64,000 nt of DNA from Mangifera indica (taxonomy: Eukaryota; Streptophyta; Magnoliopsida; Sapindales; Anacardiaceae), in contig NC_058146.1 of NCBI RefSeq assembly GCF_011075055.1, positions 3,782,001 through 3,846,000 on the forward strand, written 5' to 3'. Each line of letters starts with the position of its first letter. The first letter of the stretch is position 1. The translations under genes and the position numbers were made by a program. This document shows, piece after piece, positions 12,860 through 25,059 of the stretch. The notes beneath the pieces were generated by a model. That model was not told the origin of the DNA. It saw only the letters and a program-made list of their open reading frames with translations, and searched no databases.

Positions 12860-13453
12860 CTAGTTCGGCGAAACACAAGGGAACGACATCACTTTAGCCA
12901 ACAAGTTGGTAAAGACAACCCGGTGACCTTTCCTATCAGCTGCCGCAGGTTTTATAATATCACAACCACCGTGAGCAGTGACATCCGGGAACATGGGAGC
13001 CGGATTTCTCCTACTATTTTGCCTCTTCTTTATATCACTCAGCTCCATTTTAGTTGGAATATTGGCCAATCCATATCCTATAAAAACCTTGTGCTTTCTG
13101 GACGAACTACTCCGATAACTCAACCGGCAACTCCCTGTTTCCGGGTTCCGACAAGACTTCGATTTCATCGAATGAAGTTGTGCCTTGTTGATCTTGTTCC
13201 CCTCATCCAATGAATTACGAGGTCTGATCTGACTGTTGTACGAAAAGACGTCGGTTTGGTTGGTGTTGTTGATGGGAGTATTAAAGGTGAAAGAGAAGTC
13301 GAAGGAGTCACGAGGATCAGTGGTTGATAGTCGTTGTTGTTGATCGTGGGGAGGATCAATCGGGAGATCAGAGAAAGAAACGACATCGTCTTGATCTGAG
13401 TCGTCTAAGTCTTGAAGGTATTGAAGATTGTTGTTGTGTTCTTGATGATCCAT
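12860..13453 (-). CDS. Plant protein of unknown function with MEL-x-DIK-x-RQ motif (copy A)
   Basis: This intronless gene encodes 197 residues. The ATG at 13453 is preferred over upstream frame extension, because the residues before it are leader-like and it sits behind a plausible TATA region near 13545. The N-terminal half is acidic and low-complexity (D/Q/N-rich). A basic Ser/Arg segment follows, then the block IPTKMELSDIKKRQNSRR at about residues 134-151, and MFPDV shortly after. The same block, P-x-x-MEL-x-DIK-x-RQ-x-x-RR, occurs in the gene at 25060. I know similar motifs from small uncharacterised plant proteins but no established function. No signal peptide or membrane segment is evident. 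Several site II motifs lie 210-250 bases upstream. Confidence 0.8.
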   Translation of the reverse strand: MDHQEHNNNLQYLQDLDDSDQDDVVSFSDLPIDPPHDQQQRLSTTDPRDSFDFSFTFNTPINNTNQTDVFSYNSQIRPRNSLDEGNKINKAQLHSMKSKSCRNPETGSCRLSYRSSSSRKHKVFIGYGLANIPTKMELSDIKKRQNSRRNPAPMFPDVTAHGGCDIIKPAAADRKGHRVVFTNLLAKVMSFPCVSPN

Positions 13454-13665
13454 TGAGGAGGAAAGTAGAGGAGAAGGAGATAAAAATGAAAGTGGTTGGA
13501 GATGTTCACGTTTGGTAGAGAGATAAAAGAAAAATTGCAACGACGAGTTATAAAACAAGTTAAAAAATTAGGAGGAAGACGGACCGCGTCTTTCTTTGTA
13601 AAAAAAAAACTTTTGCTTTGACCATTCAGCTGTTAAAGACAAACTCGCTTTTTCTAGAAAGCTGT

Positions 13666-13704
13666 TGGGCCCAATCGGCCCAACTATTGTGTTAAACTTG
13701 GGCC
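13666..13704 (-). promoter_or_regulatory. Cluster of site II (TGGGCC/GGCCCA) motifs upstream of copy A
   Basis: TGGGCCCA occurs at 13666-13673, GGCCCA at 13677-13682 and TGGGCC at 13699-13704, about 215-250 bases before the start codon at 13453. Site II motifs bind TCP factors and mark genes active in dividing cells. The motif is seen; function is inferred. Confidence 0.5.
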
Positions 13705-14964
13705 CTAGTGGCATTCGGATAATTAAACCGGGAAGCCCAATGCCCATTGCTGAAATATACACTAAAAATAAAGGGTAATTAATTAAAATAATCATTACCC
13801 AATAGATTATAATTATACACAGACGAAATTATCCTCATTTGTACAAATGTTTTTAAGTCAATTTGACCATCTAAAAGCCTGTGAACACTTTGCATACAAA
13901 GCAATTGTGGCACATACAATATTTTTTTCATTGTTCTAAAGCATTTCATTTGTTTTTCTAAGAAAAATTGGGAAAAAAAAAAATAAAGTTCAGTAAAGTG
14001 TTCATCTCCATCTTTGTATTGTTTATGTAAAATATTTGCTTGTTTTGGCATTAAAATTGACATAAAAATCCAAGTTTTTTCTCAGATTTTTCGTTTTAGT
14101 GTTTTCTTTATGAAATAAATTGAATTAGTTGTGTTTTTGTCTAGTTATATGTATATTTTTGTGATTAAATAAGGTTAGAATCAAGTGTTAGTATAATCGA
14201 TATGAAAATCTTTTTTTTTTTTTGAGTTCATTTCCGCCATATGTGATCTATTCCCACCATATGAGTCATACATGAGAGGGCTAGATAAATGTAAAAGGTA
14301 AACGATATTTGTCATAGACATGTGTGACGTGTATGGTAGGGATTAATTAATATTTTTTACAAGTGGGGTAATTAAAATTTTACATTTTGTTTGTTAAATA
14401 TGTACGGTAGGGGTAGTTAAAATTTGTCAAGCGCGACTTATATAGTCTCGCATGGTGGGGAAAATTAATAATTTTTCAAAATGGAAGGTTACATAAAATT
14501 TCGTGGTAGAGGTAATTGAATTTTTTTCTTTTTTGTATAAGCGATTTGTGTGCAATATGTATGAAATTTTGGTTGAAATGAATTTTTTAGTTCTTGTTTT
14601 GTTTGAACATGTCAAAATATTATGAAAATTAGTTGAATTATTCAAATTTTTGTAATTGAATGTTGCATCCAACCATAAGAGAAAGTACGAGAGTTTGGTT
14701 GCGGTTGAAAAGTTCCTACCTTCTCTATATTTTAAAGCACAAATAATCATTTAGGATCATCGAGATGTAATGATCAAAATATATGTATCTCATATGCTTA
14801 TTTAATTTTGAATTTTAATCATATTCATATGAATCTCAAGGTGGGCTATTAATTAATTTCCTTAAAATAAATTATATTTTGTAATTTTGTGTAATTTCGG
14901 GGTTTCGCTATAAAAACTCATAAATGCAAAACCCTTGTAACTTCTGTAACTGGAGTCGAGAGCA
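13705..14964. other. Intergenic, no gene seen
   Basis: AT-rich DNA lies between two divergent genes. Around 14330-14520 five loosely similar GGTRGGGGTAATTAAAATTT-like phrases occur at irregular 30-50 base spacing. The frames on the minus strand here are AT-rich and have no domain. Confidence 0.6.
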
Positions 14965-17298
14965 ATGGCAAGGGCAGCTCTTTCTCACCTGCTACGATCA
15001 AAATCCCAACTTCTCGCACCAAGAAGCTTCAATTCAGGTTCAATTGATTTCTCTATTTCGATTTGAACTCCTTATTTTTCATTGAAACTTCACAACCAAT
15101 CGATAGCGAACTTCTAGCTTTGACTGTGCTTTTGATATTTTGCCTAAATGGCTCAAGGAAAAAAATTGAATAATTATATTTCAAGATTTACGGTTTACGA
15201 ATTTAGGATTTTGTTTGCCCGGAATTTGGTAACTAAGGAGATTTATTGTTGACGGTTTTGCTTTCTGTGTTTTTGTTTAAAGAAAGATAAAATGAAGCCA
15301 GATCTGGGCTTAGAAGATTACTAAGGGGATGCTTCTTTATCTGTTCTGTTGCCTTAATAGTTATGGTGTCAGGGGATTTTTTGGCTTTTTGTGGATATCG
15401 TGTTGCTGGTTGTTTGTGAAACTCCATTTCTTAAGTGAAAAAGACGACTTTTAGCTTTTTAAAATTGCCCCGACTTCATGGCCATCTATCTACGAAAATA
15501 TCAAGAATTCCCCAATTCTTGAAATTGTAGGGTGAGACTCAATTTAGAGCCTTTTTTCAAATTTCTTGGTTTTTCATTTCCAGAAAGGAAAAAAATCCAC
15601 CTTTTATCAAATAGATAGTCTACTTTGGACTTGGGTTTGATTTGTTTCCTGTTCTTGTCAAATCTCATTGTATCTTTCTTAAATGGTTTTAGAATTTAGA
15701 CATGCATACTATTGATATGGCTGTAAAAAAGGCATTTTAAGCATCCCATCCATATGAGTTGATAATAGTGGGATCTACAAATGGCTCTACTTGGTCTATT
15801 TCTCATTATAATGGTATGCTTTAATAAGAGTTCAATTTCAAGAACACTAGAGTTCAGGATCAATTGTTTTACTCAATGTTATAAGCTTTTGGGCTTGTAT
15901 ATTTTGGTGGCTCTGGTCAATTCAGTTTTTATTAATACTGAAGTCGTCTTCATGTTCAGCAACTCGGAGTTTGCTTCTCAACAGTGTTAACCTCATAGAT
16001 GGAGAAAATAGAAATTTGTTGTTGCATTCTCTACTTTTTTTTCTTTTAACTACATTATACATGTGATAAAAATAGATTGAACAAATTAGTAGTACTTTGT
16101 TTAGTGGTAAAGTGCCTCCATACTATTCTATTTTGTCATGGTGAATTAGATGGATCTTTTGTTTTGTACTTTCTAATGAATGATCTAGGCATTTATTCTT
16201 TGTTTTTTTGTTTTGAGTCACTGATTTTCATGATTTTTAGTTTTTTCTATGACAAATATTTGCCTTGTATTTGATAAGAAGATCCTGTATGACATTGTGC
16301 GGTTTAATGTCATGGTCATGAGATGCCCAGTAAGATGCATATTCCTTCTAGTCTTCGTTCTTATGTCTTGGAGTAGAAATTTGAGTTCTGTGATTGCATT
16401 TGAGTGGCCAAACACAAATGACTACGTTTCTTTCTTGCTTTTTTGCAAATACATAATTCAGTGGTGGTAATTACTGCAATGGGTATCATCCTTGATAACC
16501 ATAAACAACTGATCCTATATTCAGACTGGGAGTACACTTATAATTTAATCATGACTGTTTTAGCTTTTTCAACAAAGGTAATATTGTAAGATGCAAATAC
16601 TTCTTGGCCTACTTTTGTTTTCTTAATAATTCTTCATGGTTTCAGGTTATCATCTTAGTACATTTGCAATAAGGTCACAGTCCCTGAAGGCAACATACAG
16701 TTTCTACCCTCCCATCCATCTGGCAGCTCCTCAGAGAAGATGGGCATCTCAATATTCAGCCACGAATGATGACAGCAGGATCAGCATTGGACCACGTCAA
16801 GAGGGAGACACTAAGAAGGATGATAAGGACTCTGGTGTTGTTTATTATGGTCCAATTTCATCAACCATCAAGAAAGTGAAGCTTCTCTCTCTTTCGACCT
16901 GCTGCCTTTCTGTATCTCTAGGCCCGGTTATAACCTTCATGACATCTCCAGATATGAATGTGATCCTAAAGGGTGCAGTGGCATCATCTGTCATATTTCT
17001 CAGTGCTACTACCACCGCAGCCCTTCACTGGTTTGTGAGCCCGTATATCCACAAACTCAAGTGGCAGCCAGGTTCAGATAGCTTTGAGGTGGAGATGATG
17101 ACATGGTTGGCAACATATGTTCCAAGGACTATTAAGTTCGCTGATATTCGAGCACCTGAGACCCAAAGGCCTTTTGTGACATTTAAAGCAAATGGGAATT
17201 TCTATTTTGTTGATACAGAGCACTGTCATAATAAGGCCTTGTTGGCAAGACTGACCCCTCAAAAGTCAAATCAAGAATCAGCTTTCAAGAATCTGTAA
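14965..17298 (+). CDS. TMEM70-like mitochondrial inner-membrane protein
   Basis: There are two exons: 14965-15037 and 16646-17298, phase 1, joined as Gly25. The product is 241 residues. The N-terminus is Arg/Ser/Leu-rich without acidic residues, as in a mitochondrial presequence. After a charged loop come GVVYYGPIS and two hydrophobic segments (about 104-125 and 131-152) separated by the short turn SPDMN. A soluble domain then includes LKWQPGSDSFEVEMMTW and KANGNFYFVD. This order is that of the TMEM70/TMEM186/TMEM223 family; TMEM70 aids assembly of ATP synthase and complex I in animals. The plant role is inferred from that. The 3' UTR has a (GA)n run near 17384-17404. Confidence 0.82.
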
Positions 17299-17677
17299 GT
17301 TATTTACATGTTGTGTACTCTTCACAAGCCCTCGGTCAGCTTCAGCTTTTGGAGGGTGTTTAAACATTGCCTTTTGATAAGGGGAGAGAGAGAGAGAGAG
17401 AGAGAGGGGGGCCAAATTTAGTGGTTTTGACTTTTGATTCTTTTAAGTTTTGGAGATTACATTTCCCGAAAGTTTTGGCCAATGAGGTTTGGTAGTTGTA
17501 ATAATATATGGCTTTAACTCTTAACTTTTGAGTTGTTTAGCTGGATTACCTTTGATCTTTATTCTCTATATTTTCCTCTGAAGGCTCTTTGGCGCCTATG
17601 TTTTTAGAGTTTTGGAACAAAATGGAAACACATTCCATATGATAATTGGAAAACAGGATTTAGAGAAGGGATGTTGA

Positions 17678-18741
17678 ATTTTTTTACCTTTTTTTAAACC
17701 ATGTATGTATATATGTCACTCATTTTAAATTTTAAATAAAAATATCACAACAGTAATTTATTTTTCTAAAATATCTTCGATGATGAAACCTATGTAGAAA
17801 GAAAAAAGTAATTTTTTTTTTCTTTAACCTTCTAGCAAGAGAAGAAATCCTTGTAATATAAAAAAAAATTTCAATAAAGAAGACACTTGTGATTGAACAA
17901 TAAAACTCATATGAGAAAATCATTATAAAAGATTAAACTTAGAAACAAAGGAGGAAAAAACGAAAATTGTCAAATTTTTTTAGAGAATTCACATGTGAAA
18001 TATAATATTGTTGTGGTTTTATATTGTTAGATTGTTTAATGTTGTAATTTTATGTTATTGTATTGTTTAATGTTGTATTGATGGTTAAAAAATATAAAAA
18101 TTCAATTCTGGATAAAAACTAGATGAAGTACAGGTTGACGTTGCCACCAACTTGTTTTTCGTCTGGTTTTTATTCAAAATTGAATTTTTATATTTTTTAA
18201 CTATCAATACAACATTAAACATTACAACAATATGAAATCACAATATTAAACAATATAAACAATATGAAATCATAATAAAATTATATTTCATATGAAGTTA
18301 TAAACATAAATCTATTTTACATTATTTAATTTTCAATTGTTAAAGAAAAAAACACAAAACATAAGAGCTTGAATCAAGATTGACTTGAATTTGAATGATT
18401 TTGCTGTGAAATTTTTATAAGAAATGTGATTTCTCTAAAGAAATTTGGCAATGTTCATCTCTTCCTGTCTTATATTTATATGAATCCTTTATAATAACTA
18501 ATGATTATTTTCTCTAAATTTCTTTCACAAAATTTATTGTTCAATCACATGTGTTTAATTCAATTATTTTTTAGAGTTATAAAAATTTTTTTTTTTGTTA
18601 GAAAGATGATAAAAAAGAGAGAGATCTCTCTATATGGATAATATTAATAAAGACATTTTAAGAGAATATTGTTATGATATTTTTGTTAAATAAATGATTG
18701 TATGGTATATATGTATATGTTGTTGAAAAAAAAGCTAAAAT
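17678..18741. mobile_element. About 1.06-kb foldback (long inverted repeat) element
   Basis: The sequence from about 17678 inward matches, in reverse complement, the sequence from about 18741 inward over most of its length with small gaps. Outer ends pair a CTTTTTTTxAAC-like block (about 17683) with its complement near 18735. Middle blocks pair GTGATTGAACAATAAA (17888) with its complement near 18536. The inner arms, 17992-18126 and 18157-18294, are nearly perfect. No protein is encoded. The target duplication is uncertain, so I cannot assign a superfamily. Confidence 0.75.
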
Positions 18742-19553
18742 GTTATGAATAATTTTGTAAAATATTATTACATTGAGCGAGCATTTGACTTTTGCTGCAA
18801 AAACAAAAAAAAGTACAGATCCAATAGATTTCTTGTAACATGGCTTTCATGGAATATCAGCCCAATAGGAATCGTAAGAATAAAACATTGTATTTTTGTT
18901 TTTTATTTTTACATAAAATTGTTAATCATTTATATATCTTTTTTATTATCTCATATTAAAATAATATTATTTTAGATTCAATACTAAACCAAACTTAAAA
19001 TTAAATTAAAATTCAAACTCAAACTAACTCTTCTAAAATAAACCGGATTCAGACATCACATTAACAGGCTTGAACTCGAACTTAAACAAAATCTACCAAA
19101 TCCAGCCGTAACCATCAACGTGAGAAGAAAATAGTAATACCTGAGCTTCAAACGTTCGCAAAACAGAATTTGACATCAACAGACAGTTAAAAAATGCCCT
19201 TACATTTGAGAATTTATAGTGAAAAAGAGAGACTGTTGAATTAACACCAACACCGCAAAAATCATGTCGCACAAAGTTTTTAATACGCAAACTAGACATC
19301 AATAATAGAAAGTCGATAAAAACAAAGACCAAAATTAAAAAGACTCACAAAATGACTCGACACAATAATCTCGCCACCGCCGGTCAAGAACCCAGTTCTG
19401 GGAACAGCATCCCCGCCGCCAAGGCAATGACTTAAGACCATAACAATTAAAATTAACACCTAAACATGTGACTTCTGGACTCCTAACAAGAACCCAGTCA
19501 TTATTAATTTGACACTGATAGCGTTCACTGGCACATGCGGCCACCCGCACGGT
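18742..19553. other. Spacer and eEF1A 3' region
   Basis: AT-rich DNA to about 19090, then less AT-rich sequence that is probably the 3' UTR and terminator region of the eEF1A gene. No separate gene is seen. Confidence 0.5.
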
Positions 19554-20994
19554 TCACTTCTTCTTGGCAGCAGATTTAGTCACCTTAGCTCCGCTGGGAT
19601 CCTTCTTCTCCACATTCTTGATGACTCCAACAGCAACAGTCTGGCGCATGTCCCTCACAGCAAATCGACCAAGTGGGGGATACTCAGAGAAAGTTTCGAC
19701 CACCATAGGCTTTGTGGGAAGCATCTTAATCATACCGGCATCACCATTCTTCAAGAATTTTGGTTCCTTCTCAAGCTCCTTCCCAGAACGCCTGTCAATC
19801 TTCGTTAAGATCTCAGCAAACTTAACAGCAATGTGAGAGGTATGGCAATCAAGAACTGGTGCATATCCATTTCCAATCTGCCCAGGGTGGTTCATGATGA
19901 TAACTTGGGATGTGAAGTTGGCTGCCTCCTTGGCGGGATCATCCTTGGAGTTTGATGCGACAAAACCACGCTTGAGATCCTTAACAGCAACGTTCTTAAC
20001 ATTGAATCCAACATTGTCACCTGGAAGGGCCTCTACAAGAGCCTCATGGTGCATCTCAACTGACTTGACTTCAGTCGTCAATCCAGATGGACCAAATGTG
20101 ACAACCATACCCGGCTTGAGGACACCGGTTTCAACACGACCAACAGGTACAGTTCCAATACCACCAATCTTATAGACATCCTGAAGTGGAAGTCGAAGGG
20201 GCTTGTCTGATGGCCTCTTAGGCTCGTTAATCTGGTCAAGGGCCTCAAGAAGGGTAGGTCCCTTGTACCAGTCAAGGTTGGTGGACCTTTCAATCATGTT
20301 GTCACCCTCAAATCCTGAGATGGGGACAAATGGAATCTTCTCTGGGTTGTAACCCACCTTCTTCATGTAGGATGAGACTTCCTTAACAATTTCTTCATAC
20401 CTTGCCTTTGAGTACTTGGGAGTGGTGGCATCCATCTGTTAAGAAAAAATCAACACATATCAGTAGTTTAGAACAGGAAACAGTAAAACACAAACAGAAT
20501 AAGGAATCAAGGTGTCAAACATCATGCATTACCTTGTTACAGCAGCAAATCATTTGCCTCACACCAAGGGTGAAGGCAAGAAGAGCATGCTCACGAGTCT
20601 GCCCATCCTTAGAGATACCAGCCTCAAAACCACCAGTGGTGGAGTCAATAATAAGGACAGCACAGTCAGCCTGGGAAGTACCAGTAATCATATTCTTAAT
20701 AAAGTCACGATGTCCCGGTGCATCAATGACAGTGCAGTAGTACTTTGTGGTCTCAAACTTCCACAAGGCAATATCAATGGTAATACCACGCTCACGCTCA
20801 GCCTTGAGCTTGTCAAGCACCCAGGCGTACTTGAATGATCTCTTATTCATCTCAGCAGCTTCTTTCTCAAATCTCTCAATCACACGCTTATCAATACCAC
20901 CAAGCTTGTAGATTAAGTGACCAGTGGTGGTGGACTTCCCAGAGTCGACATGGCCAATGACCACAATGTTGATGTGAACCTTCTCCTTACCCAT
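19554..20994 (-). CDS. EF1A: Translation elongation factor eEF1A (EF-1 alpha)
   Basis: Two coding exons, 20533-20994 and 19554-20435, encode 447 residues, the usual plant length. The GTPase motifs are intact: GHVDSGKS (14-21), DAPGH (91-95) and NKMD (153-156), the last formed across the intron, the typical position in plant EF1A genes. Domains 2 and 3 are complete ([37 protein letters not shown]) and the tail is Lys-rich. The factor delivers aminoacyl-tRNA to the ribosome with GTP. Compared with the common plant sequence there are only conservative changes. A 5'-UTR intron (21014-21779) separates the coding part from a short leader exon, which is typical of highly expressed plant EF1A genes. 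Confidence 0.98.
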
Positions 20995-21013
20995 GATAAA
21001 GAATTAGCTTAAA

Positions 21014-21884
21014 CTGCTCAGGAATCAGAATTCCAGGTTAGAAAAATTTTAAAACACACATCTAGAACCATTAGAAAATAATTATATTACCATAAAAAAG
21101 AAGGAAACGGAAGTGTTTACAAGAAAACCATATCATCTAATTGAAAAGTTACAAACACACTTGAAAGAAATAAATGTATATTCTAAAACGCAAATAATTA
21201 AATACGACTTTAAGAAAGCATAAATCACAAAAAATACCAGATAATGGGATCTGTTAAGATTCAGAACTTAAATTTATAATTTCTACGAGTACAAAAGCAG
21301 AAAACTCATAGTGAAAACAAATCACAGCAAACTAATCATAATAGAGAACAGTTAAAAACACAAATCTTTATTTAGTCTAAATCTCATATAAAAAGATTAC
21401 AGCATATTAAAACCTCATCCCAAATTAACCTATATTCGACAAATAAGAAATACAAATCGTTTATGGTAAATTGAATCGACTAAAATACAACGTATGTAAT
21501 TCCAATATCAAATCGCATCACAACACAACTTTACAAACATCAGTTTAGGACAATTGAGATCATCAGATCACTTAATCTAACACAAAACAATCCGATTCCT
21601 GGATCTGATATCAATATAATCAATTCGATCGCACCAAAATCATAAAACAAATTGTAAACCACAATTCAGTATAATTTCACAGATCCGGAAACTCGAAAAC
21701 TAACCAATAAAATTCACATCATAATTAAAAGTAATCAACAAAAAATTAACAGATAAATAAAAAAATAATAAAATTAGACCTGAAGAGGGAGCGCTGCTTA
21801 AACCCTAGCCGCAACTGAGAGAGAGAGACTAGAGGAGCAGACAAGTAAAACTATGAGATATAATAGGGTTTGTGAATTTTTATA
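21014..21884 (-). promoter_or_regulatory. eEF1A leader intron, telo-box-like motifs and TATA box
   Basis: The leader intron runs from donor 21779/21778 to acceptor 21015/21014. The leader exon carries an AAACCCTA telo-box core (plus-strand 21800-21807) and a CT-rich stretch. A second AAACCCTA on the minus strand is at 21864-21871, and TATAAAA on the minus strand is at 21878-21884. That places transcription start near 21850. Telo-boxes in this position are known from Arabidopsis EF1A genes and support expression in growing tissue. Confidence 0.7.
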
Positions 21885-24800
21885 CCAGTTTTTGTTTTTT
21901 TATTTCCAAACATACCCTTGCTTTCTATTCCAATGACATACGTGTCCTTCTACTGCAATAAAGACGGTGGTTTTGTGAAGATCTTTTTCCACTCGCAATC
22001 ATGAGCGTTTTTTAAACATCGGTTTGATGTACAAGATTATTTGAAACGCGCTGTTGAGATGCGTGCAAAAAGGGAAACTTCGAAAAGCAGTGTAACGACG
22101 TCGTTTTATTTGGAAAAATCTTTGATTTTTCGAGTGGACTATGATCTGGCGGCGGAGCCAGCTGGATTAGCAATAACGAAAACACTTATAATTAGTCATA
22201 AGAAATTTTATGTGTGGCCAATCTTGCCCACCCAATTTTTGATTAAATAACATTACACCCTTTAACTTAAAAAACTGTTTTCCACCCATCTTTTAAATTT
22301 TTTAACAAAATGTCTAAAATGCTGAAAAGACACAAAAACGCCTAAGCTAAGTAACAATTTTTTATTGAATAATTTTGTTACTCTAATTTGTATTAATTTC
22401 AATAAAAAGATAAAATTTACTTATATAAATAGATAGGAGTACTAATAATGTATAGCTGTATGCTTGAAAGTAAAATATAATTTTAAAAAATGTTAGGATT
22501 GTCAATGAAAATTTTAAGGGATATTGAAATTTGAAAAAAGTTTTGGGTTTTTCCAAACATTTAAAATTTTGATATATTTCTTGGTGGTTGTATGAAGAAA
22601 TAAATTTGGTATGCAAATGTAATATTACAAATTGTAAGAATTAATACATTCTTAAAATATATGAAAATGAATATGACAATTTTTGAAGCAAGAGCAAAAA
22701 TGTCTATTTATATCATTGTACTATTGTTCACGTTTGAGTCATGTAGAAGTTGAATTCTTTTTAATTGTTGAAACGACCGGTTTCCAAACTTTAAGTGTAA
22801 AAATTGTCATTTTATGAAACCTTGGGTAAGAAAGGTTATTTAGCCTTTATACTTCATTAAATCAAAAGAAACCATTTCTCAGATAAACTTGTAATTAAAT
22901 TTATTTGGAATAGGAATTTAAATGTGATAATATTTGGCATCTAGATTAATAATCCCATTATGAGTTATACTAGTGTTATATATATAAATAATAATACGTT
23001 ATTAATTGATTAACTAATTTTAAATTATAAATAAAATAATATATAATTATATGATGATATATTATTATTTATATATAAAATTATATATATTATTTTTACA
23101 TAATATTTTATTTTAAGAGTTATGTTAAAATCTTGAAAGACAACTCTTAAAATTTGTAATTTTTGAAGAGTTGTCTTTACAAGATAGATAATGATAATAA
23201 TTGTGAAAATTAATTAAATATAAATGATGACATATTTAACGTAAGAATAAATTATTATTAAGATTTTTCGTCTCTAACTGATATATGTAATTTATAGTCT
23301 TTATTAGATAAATTACGATAGTAATAGTAAAAATCTAATAGTAGTTTTTAATGAAGTTTAATATGATTTAAATAAAATTTGTTTAGACATCGATAGAACA
23401 AAGCTTCGTTATGAATACTGTTAATACCAGCGTCAATTGCTATGTCTAATATGTTCCTGTTTATCATTAACTTTCAAGGTTCTTAGCTCTTTTAACTTAG
23501 TTTCAGAAAGTTAAATTATAAATCATATTCAAAGTACTCTAAATTCTTAAACATTGGCTGAAGAAAACTAGCTTTGAATCAATCCTAGGCATCTTTGATT
23601 TCTTCCATTGTGTTAGAACGGAGAGAAGAGAGAGTGAATCAGAGTGCACGAAGAGGGAGAATATGAGGTAATGATTTTTCTTTGGGCCAAGGGGTCTGCC
23701 AAGTGAAGGATAGGGGTGATTGGTGTGATGCTGCAGATTCTGATGATGGTTGCTCTTTCTAATTGATATTTTTTACGCACCAACCCAATAAAAATTTTCC
23801 TTTGTGCTTGTTGAAGTCAACAATTGTGTCTCTTGGAAGAGATTTGGGGATTGTTAGAGGTTTTTGTGGGGTTTGAATTAGTGGAGAAAGTGGAGTGAGT
23901 TATGAAAGAATGATGATTGTGCTAGAAATAACGGCCACCGAGTGAAAGGAAGGAGAAGAGGGAGAGACATGGCAAATTAGATACCGTTATTATTTGGCTT
24001 CTTTTAATAGATTTTTTCTATTTTTTAAAATTATAGTTAATATTTAAAGTTAAATACTAAGGTGTCGATATTTTATAACATTTAAAGTTTTTATTATAAA
24101 GATGTTATTTTTTTAAATCAAAATTTGTCTATATTGATTAAACAGATAAATTCAAGGTATAATAATCAGATCTATAATCATTTTATTAGATAAATCAAAA
24201 TTTGATAAACATGATTGAAATTCAAATTTAGGTTTTTTTAATTATAATATTTTTTAAAATTTTGTTAATCTTTAAAATAAAATATTATTCACCTTGGAAT
24301 CACAAGATCTTGCATACATATAAAATTAAAGTTGATAATTAATGGAGAGAAAAATAATAAAAAATCATTTGAAGGTGACAAAAAGCTGTTTATATTCTAG
24401 ACTTTTTGTAGTTAGGTAAATGATGAGCTTCCCTTTGAATAATTCATTTGATGAATAGAAAAATTTTACAGATTGATTCCACTCTCTAGATGTTATTGAA
24501 AAATTATAAATAAATAAATAGAATTAATTTGGTTTTGACTCATTAATGGAAGAGACTTTGACTTGTTATAATCACATTTCTCCAGAACTGTCCTCGTGGC
24601 AGATCCTCAATGGCCAATGAAAAATATAATATTTATTTAAAATAATAATGACGTATAATTACATTAATCACAAAGTGTTTAAGGATTAAATACTCATTAT
24701 ATATATATATTTTTTCTTGACCTCGACAAAAGTATTTGAAGGGTTAAAGCCAGTTTTCTTCTTAAAAACAAATTAAAAATAAAAGAAGCTTCTATTTTTT

Positions 24801-25059
24801 TTGTTGTAATAATTCAAATGTTTATAATGTTTATACATTAGTTTTAATGAATCTTAGCCTAATCTTCTAGAAAACTGACTTCCTCTGTTGATTATTTTGA
24901 CCCTCTAGAACCCACCACCATCCTCAACTGTTACAGTCTCTTTCAATGACCGAATCACCCTCCTTCTTCCTCAGCCTTACTTATATATTTTCAACTTAAT
25001 CGTTTCTGAATCTCCTAATATCAAAAACTCAAACCAAAATTTCCCTTCTTTGTGTTTAC
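21885..25059. other. Long AT-rich intergenic region, no gene seen
   Basis: No coherent coding region was found. About 22970-23110 is AT-rich and loosely palindromic, resembling the small MITE family but too degraded to call. About 23590-23980 is less AT-rich and purine-rich, with no long frame. A TATATAT box near 24980 probably serves the gene at 25060. Confidence 0.55.

Noticed and set aside
18745..18975. 76-codon open frame beside the foldback element
   Set aside because: Composition is that of AT-rich noncoding DNA; no homology recognised.
22041..22250. 69-codon open frame upstream of eEF1A
   Set aside because: No family, no splice context and a low-complexity promoter-proximal position.
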